Both the position numbers and the translations under genes were made by a program. From Fratercula arctica (taxonomy: Eukaryota; Chordata; Aves; Charadriiformes; Alcidae), in NCBI GenBank assembly GCA_947846985.1, contig CANTUZ010000011.1, positions 29,941,589 through 30,005,588 of the forward strand: a stretch of 64,000 nt of DNA. The letters are read 5' to 3'. Positions 20,536 through 34,828 of this stretch are shown here, one piece after another (the first letter of the stretch is position 1; each line of letters opens with the position of its first letter). The notes below the pieces were generated by a model. That model did not search any database, had not been told where the DNA came from, and was given only the letters and a program-made list of their open reading frames with translations.

Positions 20536-23191
20536 GCCATAAAGGGAAGCCAAACAGGACTTTTCTTTCAGTTTGTTTCAGCTTATTACCCTGCCCCTCA
20601 GGACCTCTAATGTATTTTTAGAAAGTATTGAATTCAAGCAAAGAACACAGGAGAAAAGCATCTCTGTGTGATTTCACCATCCCACTACTACCATGGTGGC
20701 ATCTGACAGCATCTCTGTGTTTAAAGGTTGTTTTTTGGATCATCGTCTCCTTTTAAGGTTTATAACATGATGATTTTAAATCACTCAGATGCATACATCC
20801 ATCTTATTTTACTCACAGGGTACTAGTGAGATTTTGGGTTTTTTTTTGTTTTGGGGTGGAAAGAAAAGGATGAAGAGTTTGGTCTGGTTTTTATTCCCTC
20901 ATTTGAAGCTATATGTAGGTAGTTAATAATTTTTAACCATGGAATCCATACGTCAGAAAGCAGGAAATTATTTTTCCATTGCCTCCATTCAGCAAGAAGG
21001 CTAAATATTTTCAGTGAAATAGAATGGATGTGGTACCAGATTAGATCAAGACAGGGCCTGCCTGTTACGTGTCTGCTGGAGACGAAAGGGGAAGGTTCTG
21101 ATCCAGAGAGTCAAACCTCGTGGGTTTTGAAGCAGGTCCTCGAAGGACACATGAGAAAGGAAGTTTAAAATACTGCTGGTGAAAAGGAAAGAATAGGGAA
21201 ACCAAGAACAGAGAAGGAAAACCAAGCTGGAGGAAGTGAAGCTGGAAGGACAACCCAGCGAACGTTTATCATCACCAATTACAACGCCATCTACAAAGCA
21301 GAACTGCAACTCTGCAAAGATTTGTGCTTGGGGAACAGAGCCTATGAAGATAGCTAGGCTGAACTGTCTCATCTACCACCACCATGGACCTGGAAGTCTC
21401 TGTGCTGTCCTCGGACCCGGTGTCTCCTCCAGCACAAAGCGTTAGGTCTTCCCAGCATCTGCCAAAGGGCAGTGAAGTGTTCATGCACAACCGTGCCTCT
21501 GGAAGCTCATTCCGCAATATTTCTACTAGAAAGCGAGCAGACACTACCGAACATCCATCAAATAGTAGCAAGTCCAAGCACAACTGGTCAGAAACAAGAC
21601 ATAGAGGAACTGGAGGCACTGGGTTAGATTTCCAATTGAGGCACCAAATTGGACTTCAGGAAATTACTCCGCAAGGCCTTGGGTAAATCAGATAACCTTT
21701 CCAGCTCTCTGAACGTGCCCGAACACAGTTTTTGTATCAATCTGACTGTAAAGAAATCAACAGAGCTAAATTAATGATCCTGTATCACACCTGCAGACAC
21801 ACAGATTGCATTTTAAAGCATTTTTAGTCTGATAGCTTGTTTTGTTTCAAAACAAAAACGAACGATTTGCTTCAATCACTCTGATTTTGTTTGCATTGAT
21901 TTGACGAAGTCAGTGTAAAATCCAACAGTAGACCCCATTTTAAGCAGAATAAAACTCCCTTCCCATCACATAAACATAGAAAATACAGCTGGACAAGAGC
22001 ACAAGAGATCATCTAAAATATCCCCTCTGCCCCAAAATGGAATCAATTCTACCTAAACCGTTCCCTCACAGCTCACATGCCCAACCTGCTAAACTGTGTG
22101 CAGCTACAGCCACTCTCCCCTCCCTCACTCCTGCAGTTACAGCGCCCATCAAAACGAAGCCTCAGTCTCTGCTGGAATTCTGCTGCTATTAATACTTCAA
22201 TTCCCCTAACAGAGCTTATTTTAAAAAAATTACATACGATGTAATGGCTCTGAATTTGTAAGTCATCAAAGAACAAGCTTTGCTTTTGATAATCTCTATT
22301 TCAAGAAATGCTATAATTTCTCTTTAAACAGGATTTATTTTTTCCACATATTCTGTTACTGGTTTGGAATCCAAAATATATTTTAGCTCCTTGGGGAAAA
22401 GCTCTGGCTATCCATCTCTTAACTACTAATCTGTTTTTTCTATTAAGACAGTTGAGCCTCTCCTCCCTCAAACTTGTCAGCTATACTGATGAGTCATTAA
22501 TTGATTTTTTTCTTTTTTTTTTGAAACAACTACAGTAGGCTAAAATCAAGCAAGAAGCCTACTGAAGAATTCAATTAACTTCTGGCTTGTTTGGTAATAA
22601 ATAGTGCAGTATTGTATTCTGCCACTCTTTATTCTTGTTCTAGTGTCTGGAGATTGCCCAGATGTTTTGTCCTCTGTTGTTTTTCTTTTTTTTTTGCTGC
22701 GGAAGGCTTTTGCCTCCGGGCTGTGCAGTGCTAGCCTCTGCTCTCCTGACTCTAGTTAATCTACATGGCTGTCAGAGCTGTCACATGAATGGTGAATCAT
22801 GGCCTCTCGCTGCAATCACTTCAACCCCTGGGGAAGTGCTCAGAGCAGACAGCTGCACAAACCCCCACCCAAGCAAAGTTTCTCCTGGATGAGGATTTTA
22901 CAAATCAACTTTGAAATAATCGCAAAGCCTGACTGACAGGCCCCTGGTTTTTAAATAACAGAAATTTGTCAAAAACAAATTGGTTGTCTTTCAAACAGAC
23001 ACCCTGTTTGAGTCTTTTTTTTTTTTTCTCTTTCCTTTGCGGACTTTCCTATTTCCAAACAACAACTGGATCCGTTTTCTTCTAAACAAACCTGAATTAC
23101 AAAGGAATGTTGTTCTGCTATACTTAATAGATTTGCACATTTTTCCCTTTCTTCTTTAGTCTTTCCCAGTATAACATATAATCCTTTGCAC

Positions 23192-23261
23192 CTGCAAAAG
23201 CTCCACAGACTGCTGACTGCCAAGAATCCACCACGTGACCCTGCTTCCATGACCAGAGATC
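23192..23261 (-). CDS. SLC25A26: SLC25A26 exon (fifth membrane helix start)
   Basis: This 70-base exon on the - strand has an acceptor AG at 23263-23262 (ctttaaacacag) and a donor at 23191-23190 (GCAG|GTGCAA, weaker than its neighbours). Entry is phase 0, and it leaves one base for the next exon. The peptide reads [14 protein letters not shown] then QSAVCGAFA. It matches human [23 protein letters not shown]: the intermembrane-space loop between repeats 2 and 3 and the start of helix 5. A frame in another register (23,250 down to 22,969) overlaps this exon and should not be mistaken for the coding frame. Confidence 0.95.
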
Positions 23262-25404
23262 CTGTGTTTAAAGAGAAAGGAAAATAAAAAGTTATTAAAT
23301 GTTTGAATCTATCTGATCCCCATGTGAGTTAACTCCGAGGATGGGAACTTAAGTGAAAAGCTATTTTTGTGGCATTTTTCAGTGATGTAATAAGTGATTT
23401 TTCCCAAGGAACTTGTGTACTTGAACGAGCAGATGGAGTGAGAAAGATGTCTGGAACTGAGGAGGGCTTGAAGCAAATTGCTTTCAGGGATTTCATATGT
23501 ATGTATTTAAGCCTGTGGCCATGCAACTTTGCAAACATTTGGTGAATTTATTTTCTTTTTTGGCAGATAAAACAGTGCAAAGCAAAACACTGAGCAGGGG
23601 GACGGCATGCGAGAACCAACATCAGTTCAGCCCAGATGTACCAAACACTCCCATTTAAAATGAACAGTCCCCAGCACAGCGAGGCAGAAGTCCTGTTTGC
23701 CCCCCAACAATTCTTAAACCAACCTTTCCCCTCGCTCTCCCCAAAAAACCCCATCGTTGAGAAATTACTCTTATCACTCCCATTATATCCCAAAGCAGGT
23801 GTGTCTCTGTTTTTCACTTGGCATCATTAGGGACCACACACCCTTCTCCTCTCCACCGCTCCCACACACCGTGCTCCAATCCATTAACTCCCAGCACCAT
23901 TTAAACATGCACCTTTAAAAACACCAACAAGAACAGTTCCTTCTTAAAAACATCTTTCAAGAATCACGTCAAACAGTCTGATGAGTCCGATCGGTATCAG
24001 CAACACATGCTGGGATCGTTTTCATTATACCAGCTATGGTCATTTTGTTCTCCCCTTCTCCACCCCACCCCATCACCCCTTTCCCATCTCCTGAAATGCT
24101 TGATGTTGGAAGTTCGCTGGAGGAGAGGTTTCTGGTTTATGATGTGAGGATCAGTGCTGAGCAAAAAGGGCTGCGCTCCGTGGCCCTTCTGAGGCCTACT
24201 GCAGAGAAATCAGTCATTTTATTTTATAGCACCATCTCATTCTTTTAAAAGTCGTATTACTTCTATACTATATAAAATTTTCTTAAAAGCAACCCGATAG
24301 CTGTGCTAGGCTGAGATACTGCTCTCGGGCTCCTGCTCTGTAATACAGCCACTTTCCAGTGGGGCACAAGAACTCGTTTCCCTCATTTGCTGACTCTTCC
24401 TTTAACACGCTGTCCTTGTGACTTGCTTCTTCCAACTTGGCTGGTGGTTATATTTCAGTTGAATGTTTTAAAAATCAAACTGTTCAAGCAACAATGGCCA
24501 GCCACAATGTTGTTTGGTATCCTGCCATAGCTAAATAGCTGCAGCTCTGCTGTACGAAAGCACTAAAGGGATTTCAGTCTCTTTAATGCTAGCCATTCTT
24601 CTCCTGGTGTTTTGAGTATGGGTTTCTATTCTGCTGTCATCCACAGCAGAAACTGATTTTCATCTCATAAATAAATAAATAGGGATTCATAATTTTTCAG
24701 ACCCATAAAATGCTTTTCTGGAATAACTTAGACTCTTTGGACACATAGTTTTCTTGCAACTCAGTCCTGCTGGATGAAGGACACACGCCTCCTAAGACAA
24801 AAGGCACTACCTTCCAAAGCATCTAGGAATTGTCAAAGCATAAATCCCACCTTCAAAACTCATTTTCATAACACTTCAGGTGCTTAAGAAACCTCAAACT
24901 GAAAGTCAGGGCTTAGAAACTGAACTGCCAGAGCCACTTGATATAAACAGAGTTACTGTATTTTTTCATTAAACATTCTCCAAACATTTATATATCTACA
25001 ACTAAACCTGAGAAATCAGAACAGTTACTTCTGTCATGCAAAAAAGCGCTGTGGAAGATCTGCTGGAGGACTAAGAGGAAAATCAGCATATTAATACAGA
25101 CATTCATGGCTTTGCCAGAAGCCCAGCCTATTCTCAGTCACGATGGGGTTTTATGTTAACGGTATTGTCCAAAGAAGTAGGAAAAGGTCATTCTTATTTC
25201 TTGGCATGTAGCTCTGAAATCTAGTTTCTGATAAAGCCTGGCTTCCCAGTACAGTTCTGCACAAAGAGCCTTTGCCAAGCAAGGCAAACAGTGATGAATT
25301 CCCATCCATTATGCCTGCAAATTGACAACAGGTATTTGCAACAGTCATGCAATACGGAAAATTGTTTAGAAGGGTGGAGCCAGGAACAGTTCAATTAAAC
25401 TAGG

Positions 25405-25640
25405 GGAAAGGAGATTTAAGGCTGGAGAACAGGAAGAAAATTCCCCAACAGTGAGGTCTACTGAAGAGCAGAGCCAGCCTCCCCAGGGAGGAGAGGAAAG
25501 CCCTCTCCTTTAAGTCATTTAAAAATAGACTGGAGAAGGCACTCAGGACTGTACTGTGGGGAATAATCCTGCGTTGGCAAGGGCAGGATGAGATGACTTC
25601 ATGCATTTCTTTCCATCTCTGATTTCGGTGATTCACCCAG
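25405..25640 (+). mobile_element. Degraded CR1-like LINE fragment
   Basis: The stretch 'aggagatttaaggctggagaac...' through 'ttaaaaatagactggagaagg' to 'gcagga...tttccatctctg' has the layout of an old CR1/L3-type 3' end in + orientation, but it lacks the crisp terminal 'ggtcccttccaaccc...attctatga'. The call and boundaries are tentative. Confidence 0.5.
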
Positions 25641-28600
25641 AGCTCCAAACCTGAACATGCAGAAGAGCAAGAGAGACGTGGGGCACGAGGACATCAGCCC
25701 AGAGGATGCCAGGAGGAACAAGTGCCACATGTCCAAGAGGACTGGCAGGACTCTGGTACAAATTCTTTCTAACGACAGTCACGTTGCAGGCCAAGCTGAT
25801 GTGCTGAAGGTCACACATGTTTTCTCTCATAGCCCACAGACCCACTAATTGACAGGCCTTTGCAGTAAGTTGTGCTTGTAAATTCTTCTAAGCATTCACC
25901 TTTGTGCTGCACTGGGCATGGGTTTAATACCCAGGGCAAAGCGCAGAAGCTATCAGAAGCTTGTAGATCACTGTAAACCCAGAAAGAAATACAGGATTCA
26001 TATACAAATCTCCCACAAAACACCAACTTTGTACAGAATCGCTGGCAGTGAAACAGTGCCTAGATCACGTTCCGCCATCCTAGATGCCACACAAATTCAG
26101 AAGAGCCTTCCCTCAGGCACTTCCATTCGGGGGAATAACAGCGAGAGCTCAGGTCACACAGAAGACGCCCATGGGTCACGCTGCCTGCTCAGGGCCTCCA
26201 AACAGGGCACAAGCGCCCGCGTTACGCCTGCAGAAGCCCTGCAATTATGCTGCTTTTCCTACACATGCTCTTTGAATATAAAACATAACCTGGGAATGAT
26301 GAGCAACACAACTGCAACAATTGGGATTGGTCTGGTTTCCCCACCACTGCCACCAAAAGGCTCCTACCTGCTTACACTGTGCTGCTCCTGCAGAAGGCAG
26401 CAGGAGATAACGAGACTTTTCCAGGGCAATACCCATTCCCACTAGCATTCCCAGCCTAGGAAAGCAAAATGACAAGGCGCACATTACATGAAAGTGGGCC
26501 GCCATGCCAAGTCTGTGTCATGTGTATTCTATTACGCTGAAGGCTGAATAGAAGACTTTGTTTTCCACTTCAAAGGACCCCATCCCAATCTCTCGCTCTT
26601 CCCTTATGAATAACAAATTGGAAATAAATCTTCTGGATGAAGTGCATGGAAACTCGTACAGTTGGGGCCCTCTGCAGCTTTGCAGCTCAATCACATGCTA
26701 ATTTTTTTTGTAAACACTTTTATGTGATATATATGTAAATCTCGCTGTGCATTGCCACACCATGTAAAGCAATACAGCGGGTGTGTCCTCAAGGGATGGG
26801 ACACAGTGGGAAGTCTGAATGCAGATTTCCAATTATTCACAGGGATAATGTTCGCAGAGAAGGGTCAAGTTTTATATGTGGGCAGAGCCTTACTTTTCTT
26901 CCTGGTGATCCCATTTCATACTGTCCCATAGGCCACTGTCCTCTGCTTCTCACGACAAATGTTATTTAGCTTTTTTGGTACTGAGAATACAAGGACACCC
27001 TATTTTGTTGTGCAGAAGGTGCATTGGAAAAGTCACTCTTAGGATATACCAAAGACCTTTCAATCTAAAAAACAAACAACAAAAGAAAAGACTACCACCA
27101 CCTTTAAATACAGGGGGGAAGTATATGGTGCCCACAAATGGGGGCTCCTCATACATTGAGGACACCTGGCCTCCAGATGGCCAATAATCTTCCACTAGTT
27201 CACACAACTCCGTACCTGTGCGTGCCTGTCACCTTTGCCATACGTTTGCGGTAAAAGTTTTGGGCAGAAATCATCTGGCAGCTTTGTGCTCCCAACTCAG
27301 TCAGGTCTTCATCTATATTCAGGACACCTAAGCTATGGTGATCCTGGGAAAGCACAACACCCGCATTTCTCTCAAACCTGGTGCCCAGACCAACACCCAA
27401 ACACTGCAGGAAGCACCGCAGGGAATGAGACATCTCTGCCTTGGCCTTGCTATTCCTCAGGTGCTAAGAGGCAAGCAGTCCTCATGGCATACACTAAACT
27501 CGAGGCCCGCAGCTGAGTAAATATTACAATTCACTTCAATGATAAGCATCTGTAGTATTTCTACGTACCCCTCCGTTGAAGGCAGTGTTCAACTTCACGA
27601 TAACAGAGGGGAGAAAAATCTCTCCAAATTAATCACATGGATTTCTGTGCATGTGCAGTCCTGCAGACTCAGGAAAGAAAAGCAATTTTCACGTTTGCCT
27701 TTGCTACTAGGTATTTTGCTTGCAATGTGGCATTCTGCATGGCTGATCCTTACAGATGCATGGCACATTAGCTACAGGAGAAGCAAACAATTCATAAGCT
27801 GATTGCTGTTTCTATATGTAAAGTCAAACTCAGAGCATAGAGCCAAACGTCCTCCCCAGTGAATTTTTATGTGCATATGTGCAGCATATGTGCAAGTACA
27901 TGTGTATATTATCTTGCAGGAAACATGCAAGCCCAAACATAGGAAAAATTCAATGATCTAAGTTCACTGTTGACATAAACGTTGCGACTCCATTTGCACT
28001 AATGGAGTTGTGCTCACTTATGCCAGTACTGAATTTGGCCCTAGAATTAAACCCACACAAATCCTAGATAAATTGAGAGAAAGAGAACAAAAGTTGGCCT
28101 ACATGCAACAGCATATTTTTCATGTTAAAAGCATTTCATTCCCTTTTTCTCCCCATATAATACTGCATTGATGTCTGTGACCCATTTGGGTGTAAATCAA
28201 AATGGATGTGCTAAAAGCCTGGTTAAAGAAAATGTCTTCAAAACAGTGTTCCCATGGCAAGGCAGAACATAATATGCCAGCTACGCTCAGTTTCCATGGC
28301 ACAAAGGGCCATATACGTGCCTGGGGAGGAAAATGCACTTCTGAAAAATCACTTTGAAGTTAGGACGGCTTTCCTTGAGCATCTGCACTGCTACTACCTG
28401 CTAATAAATCTGTGCTTCATGCAGGCTCGTGTGAATAAATTACATGGAAGAACTACACAAGTCTTTTAAGGTTCTTCAGCAAGAAGCGTTTGAATCAAAT
28501 GGTGAGCCCTTCACATCGATTACTTCTATATTCTACCAAACGTCCCCAGACGTCATTGGCAAGCTCAGCGACTTCTAGAGAACCACTTGTGGTCTAGGCG

Positions 28601-30532
28601 TGACCAAGAGCATCACAATCTGGCTCTCTATCTACAGACTGCGTGAGTCTGTTTTACTTCTGCTGTTTTAAATGCTGCATTGATGATCCAAGAGCATCTG
28701 ACTTTCTCAAACATGTCTGCAGTGCTGTAAGTAAGGACTGCATTTGTTTCTTTCTCTTTGGTGCAGATGGCGTATAGCATTCCTCAAATGTGCTTCAAGA
28801 CTGTGTGAATGACACTTATTGTGACACTAATAAAGCGAGGGCTGTTTGCTGAACAGCTGTTGGGTACATTGTTCTTTTGTGAGAAAAATGCAGCCGTTAT
28901 GCTAATGGCATGCACACGCCGCATTGGCCACAAGTTATATCACGCCTCGAAATGCCGCTGTGGAAATCTGTTTTCCTGATACAGCACCTAAGCAAATGGC
29001 AGACACGTTAGCGTGATTTAACGATTAGGACTTAATCCCTAAATCAGCCCGATCGTTACTCAAAGAGGGAGCAAGGTATGGTAGAACACTTACTACACTG
29101 CTTGCAAGGAAATGGGTTTAAAGCTGGACCTGGGTTTCATTTACTCTTGACTTATATGCAGCTGAGCACAGCAGAAAAGAAATACTAGACTGCTTCTCCA
29201 GGAAAAAAAGAAAGCTGTCACCTACCTATAGAGCAGGGAAAACCATTTTAGGCCTAGTTTGGCTACATTTCTCTATTTTCTACTTACCCTGTTAAACAGC
29301 TACAGATTTGATTGTAAATTTTAGGAGGGAAATAGCATGTGGTTTATTGTTTCAATGGTGCAGTTATAAACACGTATTACTGCTGCGAACCCCAGCTGCC
29401 CGGGCAGAGGCATTCTGTAAATTTTTCATTCTTATTAACTTCAAAAATCAGGTGCAATGAGCTCCAACCAAGATTACAGTCCTCGCCCTCCACGGAGGCT
29501 CACCAAGCAGTCTTTGCATGCTTCAAGGTATATCTTAAAGGTGTGTCTGCACTGACAACTACATGGAAGGCTGAGCCCCCCCTTGAACCAGACTTGTTCA
29601 CACACTGTCCTGCCTATACCAGCCCCAGAACTTGAGCTCTCGGGAGAGGGGAGTCAAGACAACCAAGCAAACGAGTACATGTGCCAATGCCTTCATGTAG
29701 ATCTATAGCTCAGCCCACCAGCAGACTTACCAAGCTCTGTTCCTCTCAACACAAGTGCCTTGTGCCCGGGGTGACAGCTGAACCTGAACAGCAAAAAAGG
29801 GACCTAAGGAAGTATAAGCCCAAACCCAAGTTGCTCTCCATCATGTGGGCAGAAACCAGTTTAGGAACAACACGTTCTGACCCAACCAGCCTTCTGCTAC
29901 TGCTCAGCCTCATAGGGCTGGACTCTCCCCGCTCTCTTTACTGCAATGCCCTGCTTACTTCACAGAGTGGAAATGTGCCTGTGTCTACTCTTCAAACCAT
30001 TCTCTTCTGAAGCCACCAAAACATTCCTCTGCTTGTTCAGCATCTTACACCAATATCACATGCCACCATAATCATTACAAAATCCCACCAGAGAGACTGC
30101 CCATGTATCTCAGCTCCCTCTCTCTAGCTGTTGCTTCTGAAGGTACAACCAAATATTTCTTTGTAAAACATCTTTTAATTTGGGAGACTTACAGATTTGA
30201 TAAAATTATCTTATTGCTAAAGCCAGTGACAAAAAACTCACGCGGGCTCACTATAGCTGCAGAAAGTCTAAGAGCTGTAGGTTTTGCCCAGCACTGAGAC
30301 AGAGAGGTAAATCCCGGCCACACTGAGTGCCAGAAGAGCCAGAATATCACCTTGGGCATGGTCAGTCCAAGATTTTTATCTTTCCTTGCAGGTCCTGGGC
30401 CAGGGGAGCAGCATAGTCTGTGCCAGCCCTCCCAGAGAGGCTGCATGTGCAAGAGCAGGACTCGCTGGCACACACGGTCTGCAGGGTGAAGTCAGCCCGA
30501 CCCTGATGTTATATATTCTTAGCAACATCCAA

Positions 30533-30598
30533 GTGTCTCATCTCAGAATCGGACGTGTCTCATCTCAGAATCAGATGTGTCTCATCTCAGAATCAGAT
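30533..30598. repeat. 22-bp tandem repeat, three copies
   Basis: There are three direct copies of a 22-base unit, gtgtctcatctcagaatc followed by GGAC in copy 1 and AGAT in copies 2 and 3, then a partial diverged fourth copy (gcgtctaatga). It lies in a SLC25A26 intron. Confidence 0.92.
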
Positions 30599-32261
30599 GC
30601 GTCTAATGAAAAAGACAAAAAGTTCCCAGGATAGTAGGTTTACTTTCCTTAAAAAAACAACCAACCACACAAAAAAACCCTGTTTTTCAAGTCTACTCAT
30701 TTGAGACCTATGTCCTCCTGTCTCGCCTGTTCCTTCCCTCCTCACTGGCTCCCAGAGCCTTTTCTCCAGACATACAATACATTTGGTCTATAAAGAGAGC
30801 ATTCTCCATGTACAGCTGTGTTGGAGTAACTCTCAGAGGCTCTGAAGCGCAGCCAACGTGCAGAAATATAAAACCCAAGAGGACTGAGTCTTGTTCCACC
30901 TGAGACGGGTTTATCTTACACACAGCACTGTTCTCCAAGGGAACTGACCATTTCCACTCAGACATAAGCAGCAGGCATTTTTGACAAGACGTTTCTGGAC
31001 TCAAACCTAACCGGAGGCTCTTGATTTTGTGGGGTTTTTTTTAAACTCTATTTTGTTGAAAAAAGAAAAAAAAAACCTGATGCCCTGTATTTCTGCAATA
31101 TCCCCACAGCAGAAATTAAAGTTGTCTTTTTTTCTCAGATCTAAAAGAGAAAAATTATGGATTAAAATGCTACATGAAACAAATGACAAATCATTTACGT
31201 GCTGTTTGTAAGTACTCAGATATGATGATCAGATGTGCTGAATAAAACACCTGAAGAGAGCAGAATAGAACATAACACAGAAGGGATGAACTCCCCAGAG
31301 CTACAGTCATCTGAGTGGAGACTCACACCCCTGGCAGCAGGGGGAAAGCAAGAAAGCTGCGCCAGACTCCCTGTAACCCACAACAATTTCATGCCAAATA
31401 GGCAGCTCTGTAATTTGAAATTCCCACAATGAAGAACACACATATAGTATTTCCAAAGCAAGTTAAGAGAGGCACTCTGGAAATTCCAGGGCAGCACAGA
31501 AGAGGACTGTAACTTACAACGTTGTTCCAAAACTTGAACTAATACAGAAAGCAGTGTGCTTGCTTGGCGTTTGGGAAGCACACCACATCTATGTTCTGCT
31601 CCCTTTCTTCATGGCCAGCTGGCTTTGAGATGAGATCAGAAGCATTAGCCCCACCTAAAAGAACCTAAATCCGATCAAATTCCCACAGTGGTAATCAGCC
31701 ATGGTGCTCCTCTGAGGGTTGAAGTAGCAGAGAGTGAATGAGATTTGCAATGCCCCTTCTTTTCCTGAAGTCTGAAAAGAATTCAAAATCATTTTAGCTG
31801 TAAGGTTTGGGCTAAAAAGGCAGAGAAGCTCTACGCTAACTTACCCTAGTAGTGAATTACAATGTCTGTCCTGCAATCTGATACAGCATAGCACAGTTTC
31901 CTTCTCCCCTTTGGTTTATATCAATAATCTCTGCCTAAAACAAAATATGGAAAAATGAAGAACTGGGAAGAGAAAGGACATTAAGCATGTATTATAACAA
32001 TGGATACTACCTACGTCCAAAAAAATAGGAGTTATTTTGGTTTTTTTTTATTAAAACCACCACCATTTCTTTACTGTTTTTTTTCTTGAGTCATTGTGAA
32101 CTAAGAAGTCTAGTAACTATTTCTAAGTTGTGTGTTCACATAAGTAACTGGCAATAATGCTTGTATTTGAAGCAGTATCTGTTTCTTGCTAATTACTGCA
32201 ATACCCCCTTTGCCAGCACCCATAGTGTACGTAACCTTATAGTTTAGTAATCTATACAATG

Positions 32262-32281
32262 CTCTCTCTTCTTCTTCTTCT
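32262..32281. repeat. CT/CTT simple repeat
   Basis: ctctctcttcttcttcttct is a short pyrimidine microsatellite within a SLC25A26 intron. Confidence 0.85.
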
Positions 32282-34503
32282 AAGTTAGTTCAGTGCATGA
32301 TATACAAGTTTACTCTCACATAGGACAGCTGGTCTACATTCACAGACAGAAGAAAACTGTGCATGTAAACTATGTGGCTAAAGACAGTTGGAAGCATAAA
32401 CATAGCAGCTTGGAGCAAAGCAGATAGAGAAAATGGGATATAGAAACACCTGATTTTCTACCTACGACAAGCCTTTATTAGGCTTCTTTAAGCTTAACAC
32501 CCTGCTGCTGGCTACAATCAGCACATATGTGAAGGAAAAGGAAACTCTCTTCTTCTTCCATGTGCCTTGCAAGCTGTCCTTTACAGTGGAAAGATATTTT
32601 TCCTCATTTTTATGGCAATCAGCTTGTTCGTGGAATTGTAAGGCCGAGTCTATCATCCATCAGCTTACGTAACCTTGTACAAATGTTTTTTAAAATGACA
32701 CAGCCACAGCACTTCTTCTATTCTCTTCTGTGAGATAACCCCCACACATCATACACAACTGTCCCACATTTACTTTCTCAAGTAATCCCATTAATACAGT
32801 GCAGAACGGTCCCTCAGACATCACCTAACCAGTAGCCTCAGTAAACTCATCTGTGTTCAGGCTTCATGCCGTTTGTCTCTTGTCCTCTGCACTCCTACTT
32901 CTTCATAATTACTGTCTCTTCATGCTCCCTTCATGCACCCATGAGAAGCCCTATTCTGAATCATGCTCCTATTGATGCTACTGGCCACATCCAGCCTGTT
33001 GATGGGACCATAATGGTTTTTTTTCCTTTGTTGTACTGTCAGGGCAAAATTTTTTTAAGAGCTTCATTCAGATAAACAAAACGTATTCTGCTTTCACTGC
33101 CTGGCTTTGATGTGACAAACCTTGAGCTCTCGCCATATGCTGAGCCAAAGCGACTGGAGCACGCAAGACTGATTTTTGCCATTTTCTACTCTTGGTTTCA
33201 CAGGCAGAAGAATATATTGCCACTGGTCTGTGGAACAAACTAACCGGGTTTTGTTTCTCTTCAGATCTGCACTGACCTCTTTAGATTAAACACGATGTTT
33301 CATCCTAAGTGACTCACTCCTGTAGCTAGCTAAATTCAAACTGTCTTCTTTAAAGCCCGCAATCTAAACAATACATTTTATTGTCACAGCTACGTGGACA
33401 TTAGTTAAAACAACTTTACATTCTGAAAACAGCTACGCCATGTTGCTGGTTTATGTGGTTTTGGCAAGAACGCTGCACTTTTTCTCTTTAAGCACTGCCA
33501 CCTCTTGCTCCCAAACACGGCTGCTGCACTAACAATTAGCAGGTCAGGCCAGTATCGCTGCTGAAGAGTTTACAGAAAGCCATTCCTAGACACTGGCAGG
33601 GAAACAGATTCCTAATAAGGCAGCCAAAGCTAGCCTGTGCGATGGAACGATATCCAGACACCACAACAGGCTCAGCTCATGAAGTACCTACAGAATCCTC
33701 TACGAAACACAGCTCAGTTGTATGAAAGCTCTTGATGTGTTCCCTGCTCCTGCTCTTGTGGACTCCCCTTTCTGTTTGACTCCCTGAAGCCTCTAGATGC
33801 AAATATTCACACTGTGGGCTCCCGAACAACCCAAGTTACTGACACGCAGCAAGAGGACAAGCTATTGTCCCAACCAAGCACACAAGGATCAAGAAGAACA
33901 TAAGCCTTTCTCCCCCAGTAGAAGCAGCTAAAGGGCAAGGAAAATTGTCACTGGTTCCCAGTACCTCTGCCCAGTTCGGGTCTCAGTGCCAAGCTTTCTC
34001 AGAAGTCCAACAAGAAGAAAGTCCAACAAGAAGTCTTAACAAGAAGAAAATTACTCTCCCCCAGCTCCTCTCTTATAAATATTGTATTTTGCTCCAATGC
34101 TTTTAACCATCAGAAATAATTTCTGTGCTTTCAAGCCAGGATCTCAAAGTACCTGGAAAAACCCTGACTTTCCTTCATCTTTTGCGTGGGAGAGAACAGA
34201 GGGACAGAGAAATTACGTGACTTCAAATTCAACACTGTGCTCAAAAATCTAGACCCCGACTCTGTCCATGATAAACAAAGCAACCACCCCGCGGGAGAAC
34301 AGCTCATCATTCTGAAAGACTGCACTATTAAAACATCATCCAGTTGACACCTTCTTTAAACGACCTTTAAATAAAGTACATGCAGCCAATCAAAACAGCT
34401 TGTCAGTGATGCACTGACAGTCTCTCCCCATCTACAAAATCAGGCTCAATCAGTTTTCTCTGTGTTATTTGCAATTTCCTGTTACCTTGAAGAGTGAAAT
34501 GCC

Positions 34504-34530
34504 AAAAAAAATAAAATAAAATAAAAAAAT
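34504..34530. repeat. (AAAAT)n simple repeat
   Basis: This is an A-rich tract with AAAAT units, about 300 bases downstream (in the - strand sense) of the 34,829-34,873 exon. Confidence 0.85.
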
Positions 34531-34828
34531 AACACAACTCAAGATGGTTCCCATTCTTCTTTAATCAGTAAAAAAAGCTAGAGCAGAAAATAAGATTTCT
34601 GGCACATCGGGGAGTAAAATTTAGATTGCATGCCAAACATCAGTGCTTAGATATTCCCTGTTATTTTTCAGACATTCAGGCAAATGATCTTCACATGCAC
34701 AGGTCGTTTGGTACATACTTAACTGATTCTTGGATGTGCCCATAATTGTGGTAATCAAGTTAGTTAAGTTACCATGGAAAGCTTTGTGAAATGTATAACT
34801 TATATTTCTATCATTAAAAAGGACTTAC

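Larger units (their letters stand above)
15093..23191 (-). other. SLC25A26: SLC25A26 intron
   Basis: This intron is about 8.1 kb. It holds a CTG/CAG tract at 18,667-18,685 with an adjacent donor-like site (see findings) and a small AC/GT inverted repeat at 20,514-20,535. No further carrier-like sequence was found. Frames of about 100-128 codons near 15.9-16.3 kb, 19.7-20.2 kb and 21.0-21.7 kb look like chance frames. Confidence 0.8.
23262..34828 (-). other. SLC25A26: SLC25A26 intron
   Basis: This intron is about 11.6 kb. It contains a degraded CR1-like stretch (about 25,405-25,640), a 22-bp tandem repeat (30,533-30,598), a CTT-rich run (32,262-32,281) and an (AAAAT)n tract (34,504-34,530). 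A block near 28.8-29.1 kb looks like a candidate regulatory element (see findings). No other exon was recognised. Confidence 0.8.

Noticed and set aside
25918..26445. 175-codon + strand ORF
   Set aside because: There is no recognisable motif or splice context and the amino-acid composition looks random.
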